Shown here: positions 1 to 15,200 of the stretch, piece by piece
Layout of the letters: each line of letters begins with the position of its first letter
How positions within the stretch are numbered: position 1 is the first letter of the stretch
Source: Dromaius novaehollandiae
Taxonomy: Eukaryota; Chordata; Aves; Casuariiformes; Dromaiidae
DNA length: 64,000 nt
Assembly (NCBI RefSeq): GCF_036370855.1
Contig: NC_088099.1
Coordinates: 145,097,017 to 145,161,016 of the forward strand
Direction of reading: 5' to 3'
Program-made: the position numbers and the translations under genes
Notes under the pieces: model-generated
What the model was told of the DNA's origin: nothing
Databases searched by the model: none
What the model saw: only the letters and a program-made list of their open reading frames with translations

Positions 1-68
1 CATGTTAATAGACCTGTTGCTCTTAGAAATCCTTAGCATTGCAGACATCAAAAGTAACACTGGGCCTG

Positions 69-74
69 TTTATT
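69..74 (-). terminator. POP1: Probable POP1 polyadenylation signal
   Basis: AATAAA on the minus strand about 170 nt downstream of the POP1 stop codon. It is the first canonical hexamer I see in that 3' UTR. Cleavage would fall near position 50. The assignment rests on position only. Confidence 0.55.
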
Positions 75-241
75 CATTAGTTATTTTCACGAATAAAGCT
101 ACAAGGCTTTCCAGTTATTTCATATGCCTCATGACATTGTTGGGCTCAGAATCACCTCCTCAACTTTGGGACATGTCAGAAAGGCCACAAAAGACAGAAA
201 ACGAAGACATTCTTTGGCATTTTACTGCATTGCAATGATAC

Positions 242-3200
242 TTACACCTCAATATTAAGTCTCGCAAATCTGTACTGTAAAGATGCTGGAGTCCTTAACA
301 AAACAAGCCCTTTTTTATCTGTGGGCTGTCTGTGTAACATATGAAGTAATCCTGTCAAGCTAACAAAACCCAGTGCTTCTCCACAGCCCGCTGCCAATGA
401 AAAATCCCCTCGAGTGACATATCCGAGGAGGGTTCTGGAGCAGTGGGAAGTAACATCTGGGAGAGGGTCTGACCAAAGACCGAGAATCAGATCTTTATGT
501 TCCTCAGTTATTTCTTTATCTGAAATACCGGGAGGGTCACTTTCTAGAGCCTTCACATCCTCCTCCTCCTCCTCCTTCTTCTTCTTCTTCCTTTTTAGTT
601 TCTGTATCTTGTGCTTGAATATGTCACAATGTTTGGGTTCTTGAGGACCACAGAAGAGCTGGTCTTTGCTTAGATGCAGAAAATCTTCCTCTGTTGGGAT
701 GCAAATCATAGCATGTAATTCAGGGTTCCCCTTTCTCAAGAGAGACAAGTTGACCCATACTATAGCCCTCGGGTAGCTCATCAAGATTGGCAAAAGGGCA
801 TGTTCAGTCATTTCCTTCTGTCCCAGTCTAGAAACAAGGCGGTCTCGACGATCTTTTCCAGAAGTGGGATAGCACCAGGCTGATAACTGCATTAGTAATT
901 TCTCACTCCTATTATAGAATTTTAAAAGTAAATGTTAGGGATATTTATTAACAAATAGTACTCCAGAAATCCAGAACCCTGCATATTTGCAACGCCATGA
1001 TTAAAAAGCCCTGGGGCTTTCTGTAACCTTCCAAGTTTATGTTTATATCACTCATCATAAAAAGAAACATAGATGACAAGAATTCACATGCAGAGCTGTT
1101 TTTCAGAAGACCACATTACTTTTTAAAACCCATTTTAGTCACAAATGCTCTAGAACCTGCAGTGACATTCATTCAGTCCAGAACTGCCTTTATTCTCTTT
1201 CCATGCTAACTACACAAAAATGAAAGACCTGCATTCAGGCACTTCACTTGAAATGTTATTGCCCTCATGCATTGCATTGGAATGCAGGAGATTCTCCATT
1301 TACTCTGTGGACCTTGTAAGTAGTGCAAGAACCATCTGTGATAATGATTACAAAAGAAAATGCCAGCAGATATAGAGAACAAGTTTTTAAATCACAGATA
1401 TGAGCCTCTAAACACTCAGTCCAAATGAGAGCAGGCAGAATATGCAAACTCCAAGGAAACACTAAACTCAGGAGTGTTATTTAAGATAGTTCCTTATTTC
1501 ATCTAGCCATCAAGTTCACTGGGAAGAGGTAGAATGAAGGGCTTCCACTCAACAAGAAGTTCTGATCCACAGCAAAACTTTCTAATTTCCTCCTCACTGC
1601 AGTTCAATCAAATCCTTCTCTCATCTTAATACTCAAGGCTGAGTTTTATCTTTCCCCAATTCACAGAATCACAGAGTAGTTGAGGTTGGAAGGGGCTTCT
1701 GGAGATGATCTGGTCCAACCCTCCTGCTCAAGTAGGGTCACCTAGAGCAGGTTGCCCAGGATCATGTCTGGTCAGGTTTTGAGTATCTCCAAGGATGGAG
1801 ACTCCACAACTTCTCTGGGCAACCTGTTCCAGCATTCACAGTAAAGAAGTGTTTTCTTGTGTTCAGGTAGAATTTCCTGCATTTTAGTTTGTACCCATTG
1901 CCTTTTGTCCTATCACTGGGCACCGCTGAGAAGAGTCTGGCCCCATCCTCTTGACACCGTCCCATCAGATATTTATACACATTGATAAGATTCCCCCTGA
2001 GCCTTCTCTTCAGGCTAAATTCATTTGTTTCTGATAAAGAAATAGCACCTCACATGCCAGTATCATTTTGACATACCTGAGAACAATAAAGATACTCCTT
2101 GTCATAGTTTCATCTCCCTCACCAAAGCCTTGGGTGCCTGCAACATCCTCTGTCATTAGGGCACCTTCAGAGCTTATTTCCATGGTCTGCTCTACCTCGC
2201 CAGTCTCAGGTGAAGCTTCTTTGACCACTTCTGGTTTGGGGTCACAAAGGCTCTGCCCTTTGGTTGCACAGCTCTCAGTGTGTGGGAAGGAAGGACATAC
2301 AAATTCTCCTGAAGCTTTCAGTCTTTCTTCCCAGTTCTTCGTCAGCTGCCCCCAAGGACAGAGGAAAGGGGACAGAGTGCCCAACTTGACATAATTTGCC
2401 CTTTTTGCAGGTGGACGTCTAAATGACAAATGAAGTAGGTAAGAATATTTGTTTCCAGGGCCCTTATTCAGCCCTTAGCTAACACTTCGAAAGGCTATTT
2501 GCCCACTTTGCCATGCTAGTCTAATAATATTTTCCTTTTTCAAAAACAATTATATAGAAAGCAATTTAACTGTGCAATCTCATTGAGAAAGAATTTTGCA
2601 TATTTAGAAGTTTTACTTCTGCACAATGCTGCCGTATTTCTGGCCTCCATATCCTTTCAACCATGCTGAATATTTCTATCTACTGTGACCTATACCACTG
2701 CCTTTTCCTCTACACTTCTCCTGCTTCCCCCTCCTCACTGAAGGGAACCTGACACCTGCTGGTCCAAAGGATGCTTCCAGTTGCCTCACACTCATGGTCA
2801 ATAGTTCTGTGTTTGTTGTAGTGAAAATGAAGGCAAATTTCAGAATATCTAGTATTAAACTGAAATACCTCTTCACTCATTTTATTCTTCACCACTTCAT
2901 ACACATTTTGATATTCTGCCTTTGCCTGCTCTTACCTCCTTCCTCATTTGCTGCTAAGGGAGCTTGAAATAGTTTTATTTTGTTGTGTTACACAGCCTTG
3001 TTACAGCCTTATAATTGAGCATATCTCTGGGAATAGGAGGTTTCAGTTAATTTACATGCCCCATTTAGCAGAACTTTTCTGTTACATACATCTTGGATAT
3101 TTTTTTATTATACTGGGATTTAAAAACACTAGTGAAAAATCTTCATAAAATCAAATTCTAAATGAACACAACAACAGATAATTAAGAGAATATTTTAAGC

Positions 3201-6200
3201 AGTATCTTTTTTTTTTTATTCTAACAATCTGTCTTGAAGAAGTTAATATTACCGTTTGAATTTTTCAAGAAGACTGTTTTCCAGTTCTTTGGCAAACTGG
3301 ATTCCTGCAGGGCAGTCTGGATAATCATTTGGAGTATGAGGTGTTCTTTTATATTCAGAATGTTTTAAACTCTCCTGCAAGCCACCGACTCGTACACCTC
3401 GATAGATCTGTTATAAAAACAAACCCCCCAAAGCTGTGTTTATATTGATTCCAGGTTCCTAACTGAAACAAAATATTAATACCCCAGAAGCTACTGCCTT
3501 AGAAAATGGAAAGTCTATCACTTTAGCTTTTAAAAATCAACTTAAAGTATGGTTTTCACAGTTCTAAACCTCATTTCAACAAAAATGTTAGTTATGCTGT
3601 TTAAATTTAATTCTGGAAAAACTATAACAAAACTGAAGAGAATTTCATAGGTTGTGATTTTAAATGTTGCCAGGAGTGTCATATTAGTTCTACAAAGTCA
3701 CTGCCCATTTATTTTTACTGTACAATAGAGATCATTGCAATTGTTCCCCCTGCACATTCAAAAGTGTAAAGTTAACTGCAGAAAGGCACTAAAAACAGCC
3801 ATCTAAATATTCAAAGCAGAATGCTCCAAACAGTATCAGAAGAGTATTCAGCCTAAATTGAACACTATGTTTCAAGTTCCCCCCAAAATCAAGCACAACC
3901 AATCTGCAGACAGCATGGTGGGGACAGCCAAGCTGGAAGTGGATTAGCTATAGGCACCAAATGATTTCTCTTTAGAGACACATGCCCTTAGAAACACAAA
4001 ACCAAAGAACTGTATCATCAGCTTTCTCTCCTCACTCCTCCTCAACTGCCTCAAACTTCCATGCCAGCAGATTTAGATCTGATAGAAAATATGGAAAGCT
4101 ATTACTTATTTTTAAGCTTTTAAGACCAAGTCACTATCATCACCCAGTTCATACATCCTCTTTAAAGTGGGATTGTGATCCTGTAATTGTAAATCAATTA
4201 CACAATGTTAAGTACTCTCTAAAATCCATGTTTCAAACCAAATAATATAATTTGTCATGTTTGCTTGCAATCTGCAATGAAAGTCACTTACAAAAGGAAT
4301 CCAGAAAGCCATGCCCCAGCCCTTTGGGAGACAGATGTCCCAGCCACTCCCCCATCCTGGTCGATCTTCTCCAGCCATTTTCCCTGGCTGCTGCACCAAC
4401 AGTACAGGAATCTTAGATTCACAAGGACCCAAATCAAGCTGTGATCCAGGTACCAGTAACTGACCTCTCATATGGTTTAAGTCCTGAGAAGGAGGAGACA
4501 TTTCCCAGAAGTTAGTAACCATTTTTTCCTCTTCTAGATATCCCCCGACATACAGACATGAGTTGATCTTATAACTAGCAAGAATAAATTAGCAGTATGC
4601 TACACATTTGAACTGACTTTCCTCTAGGCATGAAAAGTGCCTTTAGGAAAAGTATTAAGTACCCTTTTTTTCCTTCTAACTTCCACAAACCTTGATGGAG
4701 GGCAAGTCCTGAAATTCAGGGCAAAAACATAAAGCACATATGAAGGAGGGAAAAAACAAGTATTGCAACTTGATATTTATCAAGGGGTTTGCCCCCAAGA
4801 TTAGACAGAGTAGATGCTTTCAAACAGTCTGTCAATACACAGAGCAAATTGGATGTACATCCAGGGACAGGGAAAGAACATTTCATCATGAATCGGTTTC
4901 ATGTAAAGCACACTGGCATTGTTGCTTTGTTAATCACCAGTTGTTATACTTCATGGTATCAAATTAATTAAAAATATATTCATAAAAAGAAAAACAAAAA
5001 CACAGATCACTAGACTGCAACTTTACATGTCCCTTTTGGGTCAGCCATTCTAAGGTAAGCAGTACAGTTCATGACAGGATGGGGAACACTGTCACGTACA
5101 TAAAGATGGTGCTGACGTCTGTTCTGCCCTAGTGTAACATTTCAGAAGTACCCTGCTTTTTTACCCTAAGGCAGACAGTTTGAAAGACCGCACAACTAAT
5201 GTGTATCAAGAGAACATTTAGAGAGATGTTTCTGCCCCGCAAATATTTTCTCTTTTTCATAAGAGCAGTGCCGAGAGTTAATCACCATTCACGACTATAT
5301 CACATTTTTGCCCATGCATTTGTGGGGTGCTCCTTCATTGCTAGTTTGTTATAGAAAATGTCAAGATAGAAGGTTTTAAATCTGTAACGGCACATTTAAA
5401 GCTGTCTACAAATCACAGATATTGATCAGAATGCCCCACAATACAGCGTGTTACAGTCCAGAGCCAGTTTCCTTTGTTAGAGATTTAATTTCACCTCCTT
5501 CAATTCTCTTGTCAAGAGAATCCTCCTGACTAGGACTGAGGATAAAACAGACAGAGCCTCTCTGCGTCACTTCATCCCTTCTATCTGCTATAAATGAGTC
5601 AAGGTAAAGCAGGAAAATCCAGTTCCAAACCTTTTAGACATAAAAATCTAGAGTTATTTAGTCCTGTAAACAATCCAATAAAGCTTTTTTTTTTTTAATT
5701 GAATCACGAACACTAATTATGCAAGAACATTATACAAAGGCCACAAGATACTTCCATTCAGCAGCTGGATACTACTACATTAGGAAATTATGGCTCTAAT
5801 TTACACAGGTTTTATGGTCTCACTGAATAGATCATTAACCATTTTCTCCATGGTAATCCATTTTTAGTTACCTGCTCTGAGATTTTATTTTCAGTGACGT
5901 TCTTACAGATGTCATGGTCCCAGATAAAGCTGTGAGCACATCCTACAGGTACACCCTCAAGGAATAGCTGCCTAACTTTATCATAATCTACAAAAGAAAG
6001 AGAGCCTTCAAACACAATCCACATTTTAATGTTTTAAGTATCAAATTATCAAAATCACTCAAATATCACAAGTCAAATGAGCAGAAAACTCGGGAAAGAA
6101 ACTATTTAAAAGCTTAACAAGCATCAGAGCTTCTGGAATACCTTACTGTCTTAAAACATACAATTTTTCAAATACAAAATATGTAATACAGTACCTGTTA

Positions 6201-9200
6201 GTTTATTTCACAGAATTAACCTGGTATTCTCTTATGAAGAGACATTTCTTAGTACAAATGACATGACCTTTGGCAAAATAAGTTACATCTGGAATATTTA
6301 CACCGTTAATATTCTGGTATTTGACCTTCCAGGAAAAGTGTGAAGCTCACCACATTTGGTAAAAGAGCAACATTACAAAGCCTGAAATAAGCCTCCCTAG
6401 CAAACTTGTAAGAGAAGTGATGATAACTTTTAGAGAGTGTACATAAGGAAATGGTTTATGGTTTAAAATTAATCTGACCAGCATGCAACTACCTAGTCAG
6501 CACTAGCTTCCCACTGCCTGGATCTTTTCAGACTCTACACTCTGAGGAAGGCACTACACTTTGCTTATGTTTGCATGGTCTAACAGCTGTGTGATTAGAA
6601 AATTGTAAAAGTGGGAAGTACCTGGTTTTAATACTCTAACATGGATTACTCTTCTAGAAACATCTCATAACTCTAACTTCTCTGGTCTTACTAGCTACTA
6701 GAACAAGGAGACCCATAAAGACAGAGATAGCACAGGTCACAGCTGCTGCAGAACTAGCTACACAATTAGGTTAGGAACAACAATCCTTGGAGAGTAACAA
6801 TAGCCTCACTTTCTAACTGACACCTAACAAGACCTAATGAGGCAGACTGGAGAGTGGTAGTTAGACCTGACTCTTGAGTTTCCCAGGTAGGGGAGAGACT
6901 ACCACCCCACAGGGTGCCCCCACTGCACATTTAATAGGTATGCAGGAGATTGTGAATGATCCCGTAACTCTTCCTACACAGCATTAGGAAATCATACAGG
7001 TGGGAAACATGGAAAACAGCAGCCTCTTTCCTTGCCAAACCATGAATCTTTCCTGTTCGCTCCTTATTGCTTCTTGCTGTGCTCCCCTTTTCTGCTCTCT
7101 TACCATGATGTCCTTTCAATCTTCTGCTACATGTTATCTTCCATCATCCTTCTGCCTACTCTTAACTTACATAGTAGTGCCCTGTTTGTGTAGCATCAAG
7201 TCCTTTAGCAGAGGCTGAATTAGAAGGTGCCATATGCAGCTTACCTCTTCCTGTTAGCTGATCAAGGACCTTCTCCCTCCTCTGAACAACAGTCAGAGAG
7301 GGCAAATGCAGTTTTAAGTTCATGAGGAGATAGAAACAAAAAACAAAACAAACACACTTGGAAAAGAACCACAGAGTAACACCACCTTTTCTGAATGTTT
7401 GTGGTTAAGAAGGTTTTTTTTTTTTTTTTTTTTTTTGTGCATGTGCAAGTGAAGGATATCCCTAAAGCAGAGACACCTTGAAGATGGTAATTTCTGCCCA
7501 TAGACAGGAAAAAGGGCATAGGTACCTTCTTCCTCTTGACTTCCTATCTTACATCATCACCTCTTTACCATGGCCCTCCTTCCTGAGGGACAATTGGCTC
7601 TGGCACTGGGAGACAGATTACTGTCGGATAAGTAATCTGCAGTAAACTGCCTGAAAACCTTCTGCTGATCTTGCCATCTTGATCACATCTTCACAGACAT
7701 GACAAGCAGAGTGAGAGAGGGGAATTACTTCTTGTGATTGCTAACTCCTTTACCAGCTCAAACCAGTGTCTGTAAACAAGTGCTCATCTTACTTCTTAGC
7801 AGGAGGGAACCAAAGCAGGACAGGTATGAAGCAACATTTTATATAGGAACATTTATCATTAAAAAGTAGCTAAGCAGAACTAATTTAACAGGAGAAAGGC
7901 TGTTCTAGACACAGAGGCTAGAATAGGAGGAAAACCCAGGTAGGGAAAGAGTTGTGCAAAGAGTTAAAAGACAGTAACTGAAATTGGTGTTCAACCTGAT
8001 TTAAGTGAAAGGTAACGTTAGATTATTCTAACATTTTGGAAACAAGCTGTCAAGGAAATGAAATATTTTCAAGTTTCTGGAACCTTTCACTTGTCCTATG
8101 TGCTACTGTTTGCTAGCCGGTTATTATGTTTTGCATGTTAGGTGAGACAGTCAGTGCATCCAGTCACCTTAACTGGAAATGTCTACACAGCAGTTTATAC
8201 ACCAACTCGATTGTATATGCTCTTGCACGTTTCAAGGACATTCAAATGCAACCTGCACTGAAGTGTTGTATAAACTAGTTTCGAAATAAAAGTTTCTGAA
8301 ATCATGCACACACCCTTCACTTTCAAACAGGTCGAGCATCTTGTCTGTCTAACAGGCTCCTCTTGCAACAATTTTTTTGGCACTGGAATTTCATCATTCA
8401 AAGATTATAAACCAGAAAGAGTAGGTATCTTCTTGAAGAAATACACAGCACCAGGAGGACTAAACAGCAAAAAAGAAACTTCTGAGTAGCTTTTAGCACC
8501 TGGTTGGCCTTGCCAGGATTCGAACCTGGATCATCTGTATGGTCACACAGAGGCTTCCATTGAGCACAAGACCAGCATTGGTGCATGTCCCTCCCTTACA
8601 ATTGCTCTTCTTAAACCTATACAACTTTCAAGCTGTTTCTGACAGGTGCTGTTGAAAGAGAAAATAAACATTCCGAATTTGAATGCTAGAGCGAAACAGC
8701 AAGATACAATCAGTGGAGTATCACAGTAAATGATAACAGAGGTGTAGAAAGAAACTGAATCTCTTGCCTTTGCCAGTTCTGTGAGAGGCACAATATAAGC
8801 AAGGCACTTTACCTCGATATTTTTCAGGATCTGGCATGGCTTTTGTTTTCTTTTTTGGCAAGTTGACACGAGGATCTCCAACAGTCAGGCCCAGTATTGT
8901 ACCTGCTGGCACTTCTGCAGGTGAACTTATCCCTTTAAAAATACACAGATTGACACTGTGATGAAACTACTAATAAAGCTTTGATGTTTTTCTGCACCAC
9001 TGTACCCAGAGTACTCAATTTAACATATTTTGAAAACTCTCCAATGCTTGTTATATGTCCAGTAACACAGAGACAGCAATAGCAGCGTAAGAGCTACTTT
9101 GCAGTAATATTCATAGAAGTGAAGTCTTAAAGACTTAATTTATCCTTTGTATTTGACAAAACTCTTAGAAAGCAAAGTCTTGTTTTATACTTGCCCTTCC

Positions 9201-12200
9201 AGAGAAAGGAAGTTAAAACATGTTTTTAAAAGTTTCACCTCATCTCCACTTAAGTGCCTCACCTCAGATAGCTCAAGTACAAAGTGAAATCTACCAGAGC
9301 CAGTTGCTTACCTGTTTCAGCTCTAGAAGGTGAAGAGACATTAACTTTATGATACTTTACATTTCTGCCAAATACACAACCGTTCAGTAAGAGTAAAAAT
9401 ATATAAAGCAATATATAATACTTTCACTTGGGGTAGGGGCCTACCATTTTATTTGTGGAGGTATTGCATAACTTATTTTCTTAACTTAGGTATATGGGTG
9501 GAAGAACATGAGAGTATATGTTGGACTGTACAGCTCCTCAGCATCTCAAATCTAAATTGATGAAGATGTGAAACAAAATTTAATTTACCTATTAAGATTT
9601 TGGACTACACAGAGAATTACTGTAGCTTTAAATAAGCCAATCTAACAATTCCTAGATCTTTGACATGCAACAGTAACTACCCAACTACATGCTCACTGGT
9701 ATGACTTCTGATCAAGCAAAGAATAAGCATTTCCAAATTACAGCCCACTTGTCATGCCGTTTTTCACCAGCAGATTTTAAGAGGATTTTCCTTCTCCTTC
9801 CTCCCATACCACCCACACTCCCAAGTACCTTCTAATAGCTCAAAGATAGCAGTTTGTTGTTGATGAAGAGATACTTTTTCAGAGTCCTTGCAGTTTTCTA
9901 CCCACCAATTATTAAGTTCTGTCTCTGAATCTGCCATCTCCTGGAAAACAACACCATCTAATTAAACTCAAGGGGTCAGTTAGTATTTTCTATCAGTATG
10001 AATTCACTGTCAGTTTGCTTTAATCACTACAGTCACTTTCCTCCTCTTCCAGTTTCAAAACAAAATCGTATCTTTCTTGATGCTTAGGCAGAAAATACAT
10101 TTATTCCTATACTCCACCTTACAGTACTCCCCTATAAGCATGGTTGGTTTAACCTGTGTTACAAAAATAAACAAAAACAACCCACAACGCTTCCCAATTC
10201 TGTAGTTAATGATTTCTTATAGACTACCAGAGATTTCATGGCCTCCTCATGTTTGCTGCAAGAGACAGAAAAACATTAAAACCTGAGTGATGCTATATGC
10301 CAAGAGGTGGACAAAGTACTAAATCCTGGAGAAATTAAGTATTTGATTTAGAACATGGAATCTTTCTATAACATATGTCCTGTCCTGTAGAGTGCTCTAA
10401 CTCATTGCTTAAGAAATAGGACCTACAGCTTGACAAAAAGAATATGAGTTATTCTACACCTCTCAACACAATACATCACTACTGCAAAAAATTCAAAGCC
10501 TACTCTATAGCACCACAGCTTCTTTTATCTTGCGCCACTTTTCAAATCTTGATCAAAGTTCTTTCTTGGAGATCAATATTAATCAAGAGACTCAATACAT
10601 AGAAGGTAACAGAGTAAAAATATATAGCTTACCCTTTTTAATAAATCAGACTAGACAGTTTTGGATTCTTTCTAACAAAAAGAACTATTGAACTCGCACA
10701 TTCTAGACACGTGCTTATTAAAATTACAGTAATAGCCAAACTGTCAATTTCCTTACTGTTTGAAGAGCAGCAGCTTTCAGGGTCTCTGTAAGGACAGAGT
10801 GTGATAATGGGCCAATCAGCCGATATCTGAGAATCTCCATAGATTGATCACTGAAACAGAGGGAATTTCCATGTCAGTGTACATTCACACAATGCATGAC
10901 AGTACTGGGAAAACAATTCAAGTCAGAATCCTGTTTAAGAGTCACAGTTTCTGACCCTACTATGAGCAAACCTGATCACAATGCCAGTAGCTGGTGAGGT
11001 CCAGGAATAGGGCTGGAGTGGATCTCTAGTTCCATCACCAATTATTTTTTTCACTGGCACAGCTTTTTCTCCGTCTTTATCCTCCTTCTTTCTTTTCTTG
11101 CCAAGGCTCACAGCAACATCTGTTTGTTTTTCCTCTTGAATTAATGTTGTAAATGGCTCAGGAATACAGATTTCTTCAGGCTCTGAACACTGAAAAATTT
11201 CTTTTAACTCATTCAGTATATCCTAAGGAAAAACGAAAAGTCTGGATTAAGAGGATAAGCAGCATACCGCAAAGCTTAAGTATAGTTTTAAGAATTATAT
11301 TCTACCGTTTTATTTTCTTGTATGAAGTTAAGGAAATAATCTTTATTTTGCTGAAGTCCATGGCTTACTATCAAGTGCTGAATGTAGTATTATTGCTAAG
11401 AAATTAATCTCACTGAAATGAATGGAAGAAAATTGCAAGGGCACTAAAATTAGCTTCCTTTTTCAAAAATAAAAGTTTATAGTTAAGTACTAGGTTATGA
11501 CTGCCAGTGATGAGATGGGCCAACTTTAGCCTCTTGTGGGTGGCTGTGGAAAGGAAGAGAACCAAACAACATCACATTACAAAGTGATGTGTAAGTGTCA
11601 CTAGAAAATTAACAAGCCAGAAGCCAGAATGCCAAAAACAATTCCAAAATAACTTCAGATGCATACACTTTCTGTACAATTTTTAAAAGTTGCAGAACAT
11701 AAAACATTGTTAGAGCAGAAACAGTCCACTAACTTTTAAATCCGAAAGCCATGTATTATATCCAGCTCTTCTATGCCTTTCAGGAGGAGTCTTCAGGATA
11801 AGAAATGTACAATATACAAAGAAATTAGAGTTCAAAGTTCAAGGAACAAAATACCTGTTTGAGAGCTGGATGCATCCAGATCCATAACTGTCTGTTTTCA
11901 GACCCATCCTTGGGTTTCCAAATAAATGTAACAGGACCAAGCATATCCTCGGGATAGTGATCTGCCCGGTAAAGGTTCAGGGAACCCTCGAATCTTCCAG
12001 ACAGACAAAACTCTGCTCCAAACATTAATCCTGAAGAAAAACATAATTATTGAAAAATGAAGTAGCCTGTTAAAAAGAAAAGACTGCCTGCTGGGACAGT
12101 ACCAAATAAAGAATACATACAATAATTTTTTAATAAACAACTGAAAATAAGAAAGTCTGATCCTGGTGTGAGACATTACAAACATGTTCTCCAACCAAAA

Positions 12201-15200
12201 TCACAACTCAGTATCAACTCTGTAACATTTATTCAGGTTGGTTTCAGTAGGATATTAAAAAAAGAAAAGCATGGGTCATCCTTCAGTCTATTCAGAATCT
12301 TAACTTTATTTCAAACTAGTTAAATATTACCTGTGTCAGGGCTACATATTCGAGCAAGCTGCTTCAGAAGCTCATTCTCTTCACCATTCAGCTCCAGACA
12401 GCAATAATATGATAAATCCTGAAATAACAGGATAGTGGTAGAGTGAGAAAAACTCTAAAAAGTGAACCTGGCAAGGAAGTACCAGATAGAGCTTAACAAC
12501 TTTACTGCAAAGTAATAACTTTGCAGGCATTAAAATTTTAGTAAAAGAGGCATCAAGCAGTGATTTTTTAAAAAAAATTTAAAATTGTGAGGTATAAGAT
12601 TGCTGTCAGGCATTTCTTATTCCAGGGCTAACCTGCCTCTCAAACCAAGAGACAAAAAAAGGTCACACACAGTGTCTGTCTTCAGTAACATCCTACTCAG
12701 GAAGATGATCGAGGGATCCACTGAATCTCTTAGCTTTAATGGCAGAAGATGTAGTATTTCAGTCCAACTTGCCATTCTAATACATAAGACTCTTTTAAAG
12801 GTACAACTTGTTCTCTCTGATACTTTCCACCCTTCACTACAGTTATGAAATTATTTACTTCATACTTAGTTATTAACAGCTGATGCAAAAGTATTTCAAA
12901 GAGACAGAAATATTCATCATAACTGAAAAGCCAATGATTTCACCTTGGCAAAATAACAAAGAAAACAGCTGCAAATGTGGTACCTGAAGAAGGCAGTGTT
13001 TTGTCATGGCTCGGTAACAAGCCCTGTAGCTCTTCTCTGTAGGTCTATCTGCTAAACAGTATCCCCATTTCTTTATCATATGAAATCTCTTTGCATGCCA
13101 AATGTGTGTTTCCAGCCATATATTCTTTCTTTGCCTGCGATTAAACTCTGCTACCAAGTTTATGTGGCGCCTTCTAGCTTTGCGGCATTTAGTCTTGGAT
13201 TGTTCTTTTTTCTGATGCACAGCTTTCTCTGCCTGTTTTTAAAAGAGAGTATAATGAAGTAAATCTCAAACCCACAAACTTATATTGACAAAAAGGGCTA
13301 ACATATATAAGGATACAGGAAATACTAGCATAACTTGAGTTATACTGTACTCTGATGTTAGTTATCTGTAAGTCTGCCATCTCATTTGAAGATAACTAAC
13401 ACTTTTAAATTTTATACAAAACCCCCATCCACACATGGGCATCAAGGTTTGATTGGAACCCATAGATAAACCTAGTTCCCTACATTCAGAAACTTACCAG
13501 TGAGCAGTAAAATCTGCTACCTCCTGTTTGAAGTTTTTACTCATCATCAAAACATCCCCCACAAACAAATGACCATGACTTTAGGAACACCTGGGGATTA
13601 GAGGTCATACAGCAGCAGTACAGACTCTTCATTCAGCTGTATTTTGCTATGCTTATCAGACTTGTCCTTCACAAGAGGAACATTTAAAGACAAGCACACA
13701 GAATACAGCTTCTGAATTTTCCAAGAGAACTATAGCCTAAGAAAAACTTGGGCATAATATTGAACATTGGGCATAACATTTGATTGTTATCCATCTTGTC
13801 AGTGTTACAGTATTTGGCTATAACATAAATGGCAAATTCTATAACATTTAACACTCCCATAGCTTTATCAAAATCTAGATTTGCAGTAAATTCTTTTTTA
13901 AACACAGTACTGTTTTTATATACACCTGAACTGGGTGAACACAAGAATTGCAACATAGTTAACAAGAATGCCAACAACTGAAAACAGACAAAAGACCCTC
14001 AGTTAAAGAAATGTCAAAATAATTTGAAGTTTAGCAAAGTACTCAACCTTCTTAAGATGGATTTTCAGTTTCATAAAGGCAGTCTTATTCATTGGTTCTA
14101 CTGGCTATAACACAACTTTCTAAATTATTTAGGTACTGGCCACATGCTAGAAAATAACTTCTCTCATGTACTGAGGTATACAAAGAAAGCTGGACTTTAC
14201 TAGCTAAATTTTCCAGAAGAAAGGAGGCAACATGTCTTAGTTTTGAATGAAGAAAGTCAGAAAGATACAGCTGGGAGAAATCCTACAGAAAAGCAAGTAA
14301 GCAAACAGGAAGAGGAGGCATAGGGAAAAAGCAGGGTGTATGCAAAGACATCTAAATGCTTTTAAGACAGAAAATTTAAGAAAGATTGAGATTTTCAGCA
14401 CACTCAGCAAGGAACGAAATCAGCTACAAGGCTACCATTCTGCTTTTAACTAAGCCCAATTGTCTGTGCACACAGGGCATAATGGCACTGCAGCTCTCAA
14501 GGCAAAACCCCGAAACGATCACTAAGACATGGGAAAGGGGAACCATCTGTCCCCAGTGATAGGGGGCAAAAGATAGCAGTGGACAGATATAGCTAAGTGG
14601 AGCATTAATTTGCCAGTCTCACCTGTCATGCGATGATATGCTGAACACCAGAGGTCACAAAGTCAGACATCATGGAAAACTGTCTCTAGCTCACCTGCCC
14701 CTTTTGACCATTAATGCTGTTCATCCATCTGGCATTAAGGAGACTGTCAGCTAGCACCATGAGGATACTGAGTGTTTCTACAAGGTGCAGAAGTGAAAAA
14801 GGAAGGGCTACTGGCAATTTTTTAATCAATCTCCTGATAAACATCTAGTCATGGACAGAATTAGCAGGGGTGAATGCATGGCTGCCTCTCTCAAGGCTTG
14901 ATTTTTCTTTTTGCGAAGAAAAGTGTTAGAAAGAAATAGGGTCCATATGACAAAAAACATTTCTTAGGATGCCCTTCCTAAGCTCACCAAGGAGCAGTTG
15001 ACAAGAGGCCTTTGGTTATAAAAATAATAGTATGCTAGTTTGAGATCTGGAGGGAATAAGAATGGTACAGGTCACTAAACATTAAAGCAACCCATGATGT
15101 CAAAACAGAAATGCAAGAAAAATTAAGCAAGTCCCAAGTCATGACCAGACCCATCATTCAACCACAGAGCAGGCAAGATAAGCCACTGGACAGTGGTACA

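Noticed and set aside
2068-2394. 108-codon plus-strand open frame
   Set aside because: It is the antisense shadow of POP1 exon 14.
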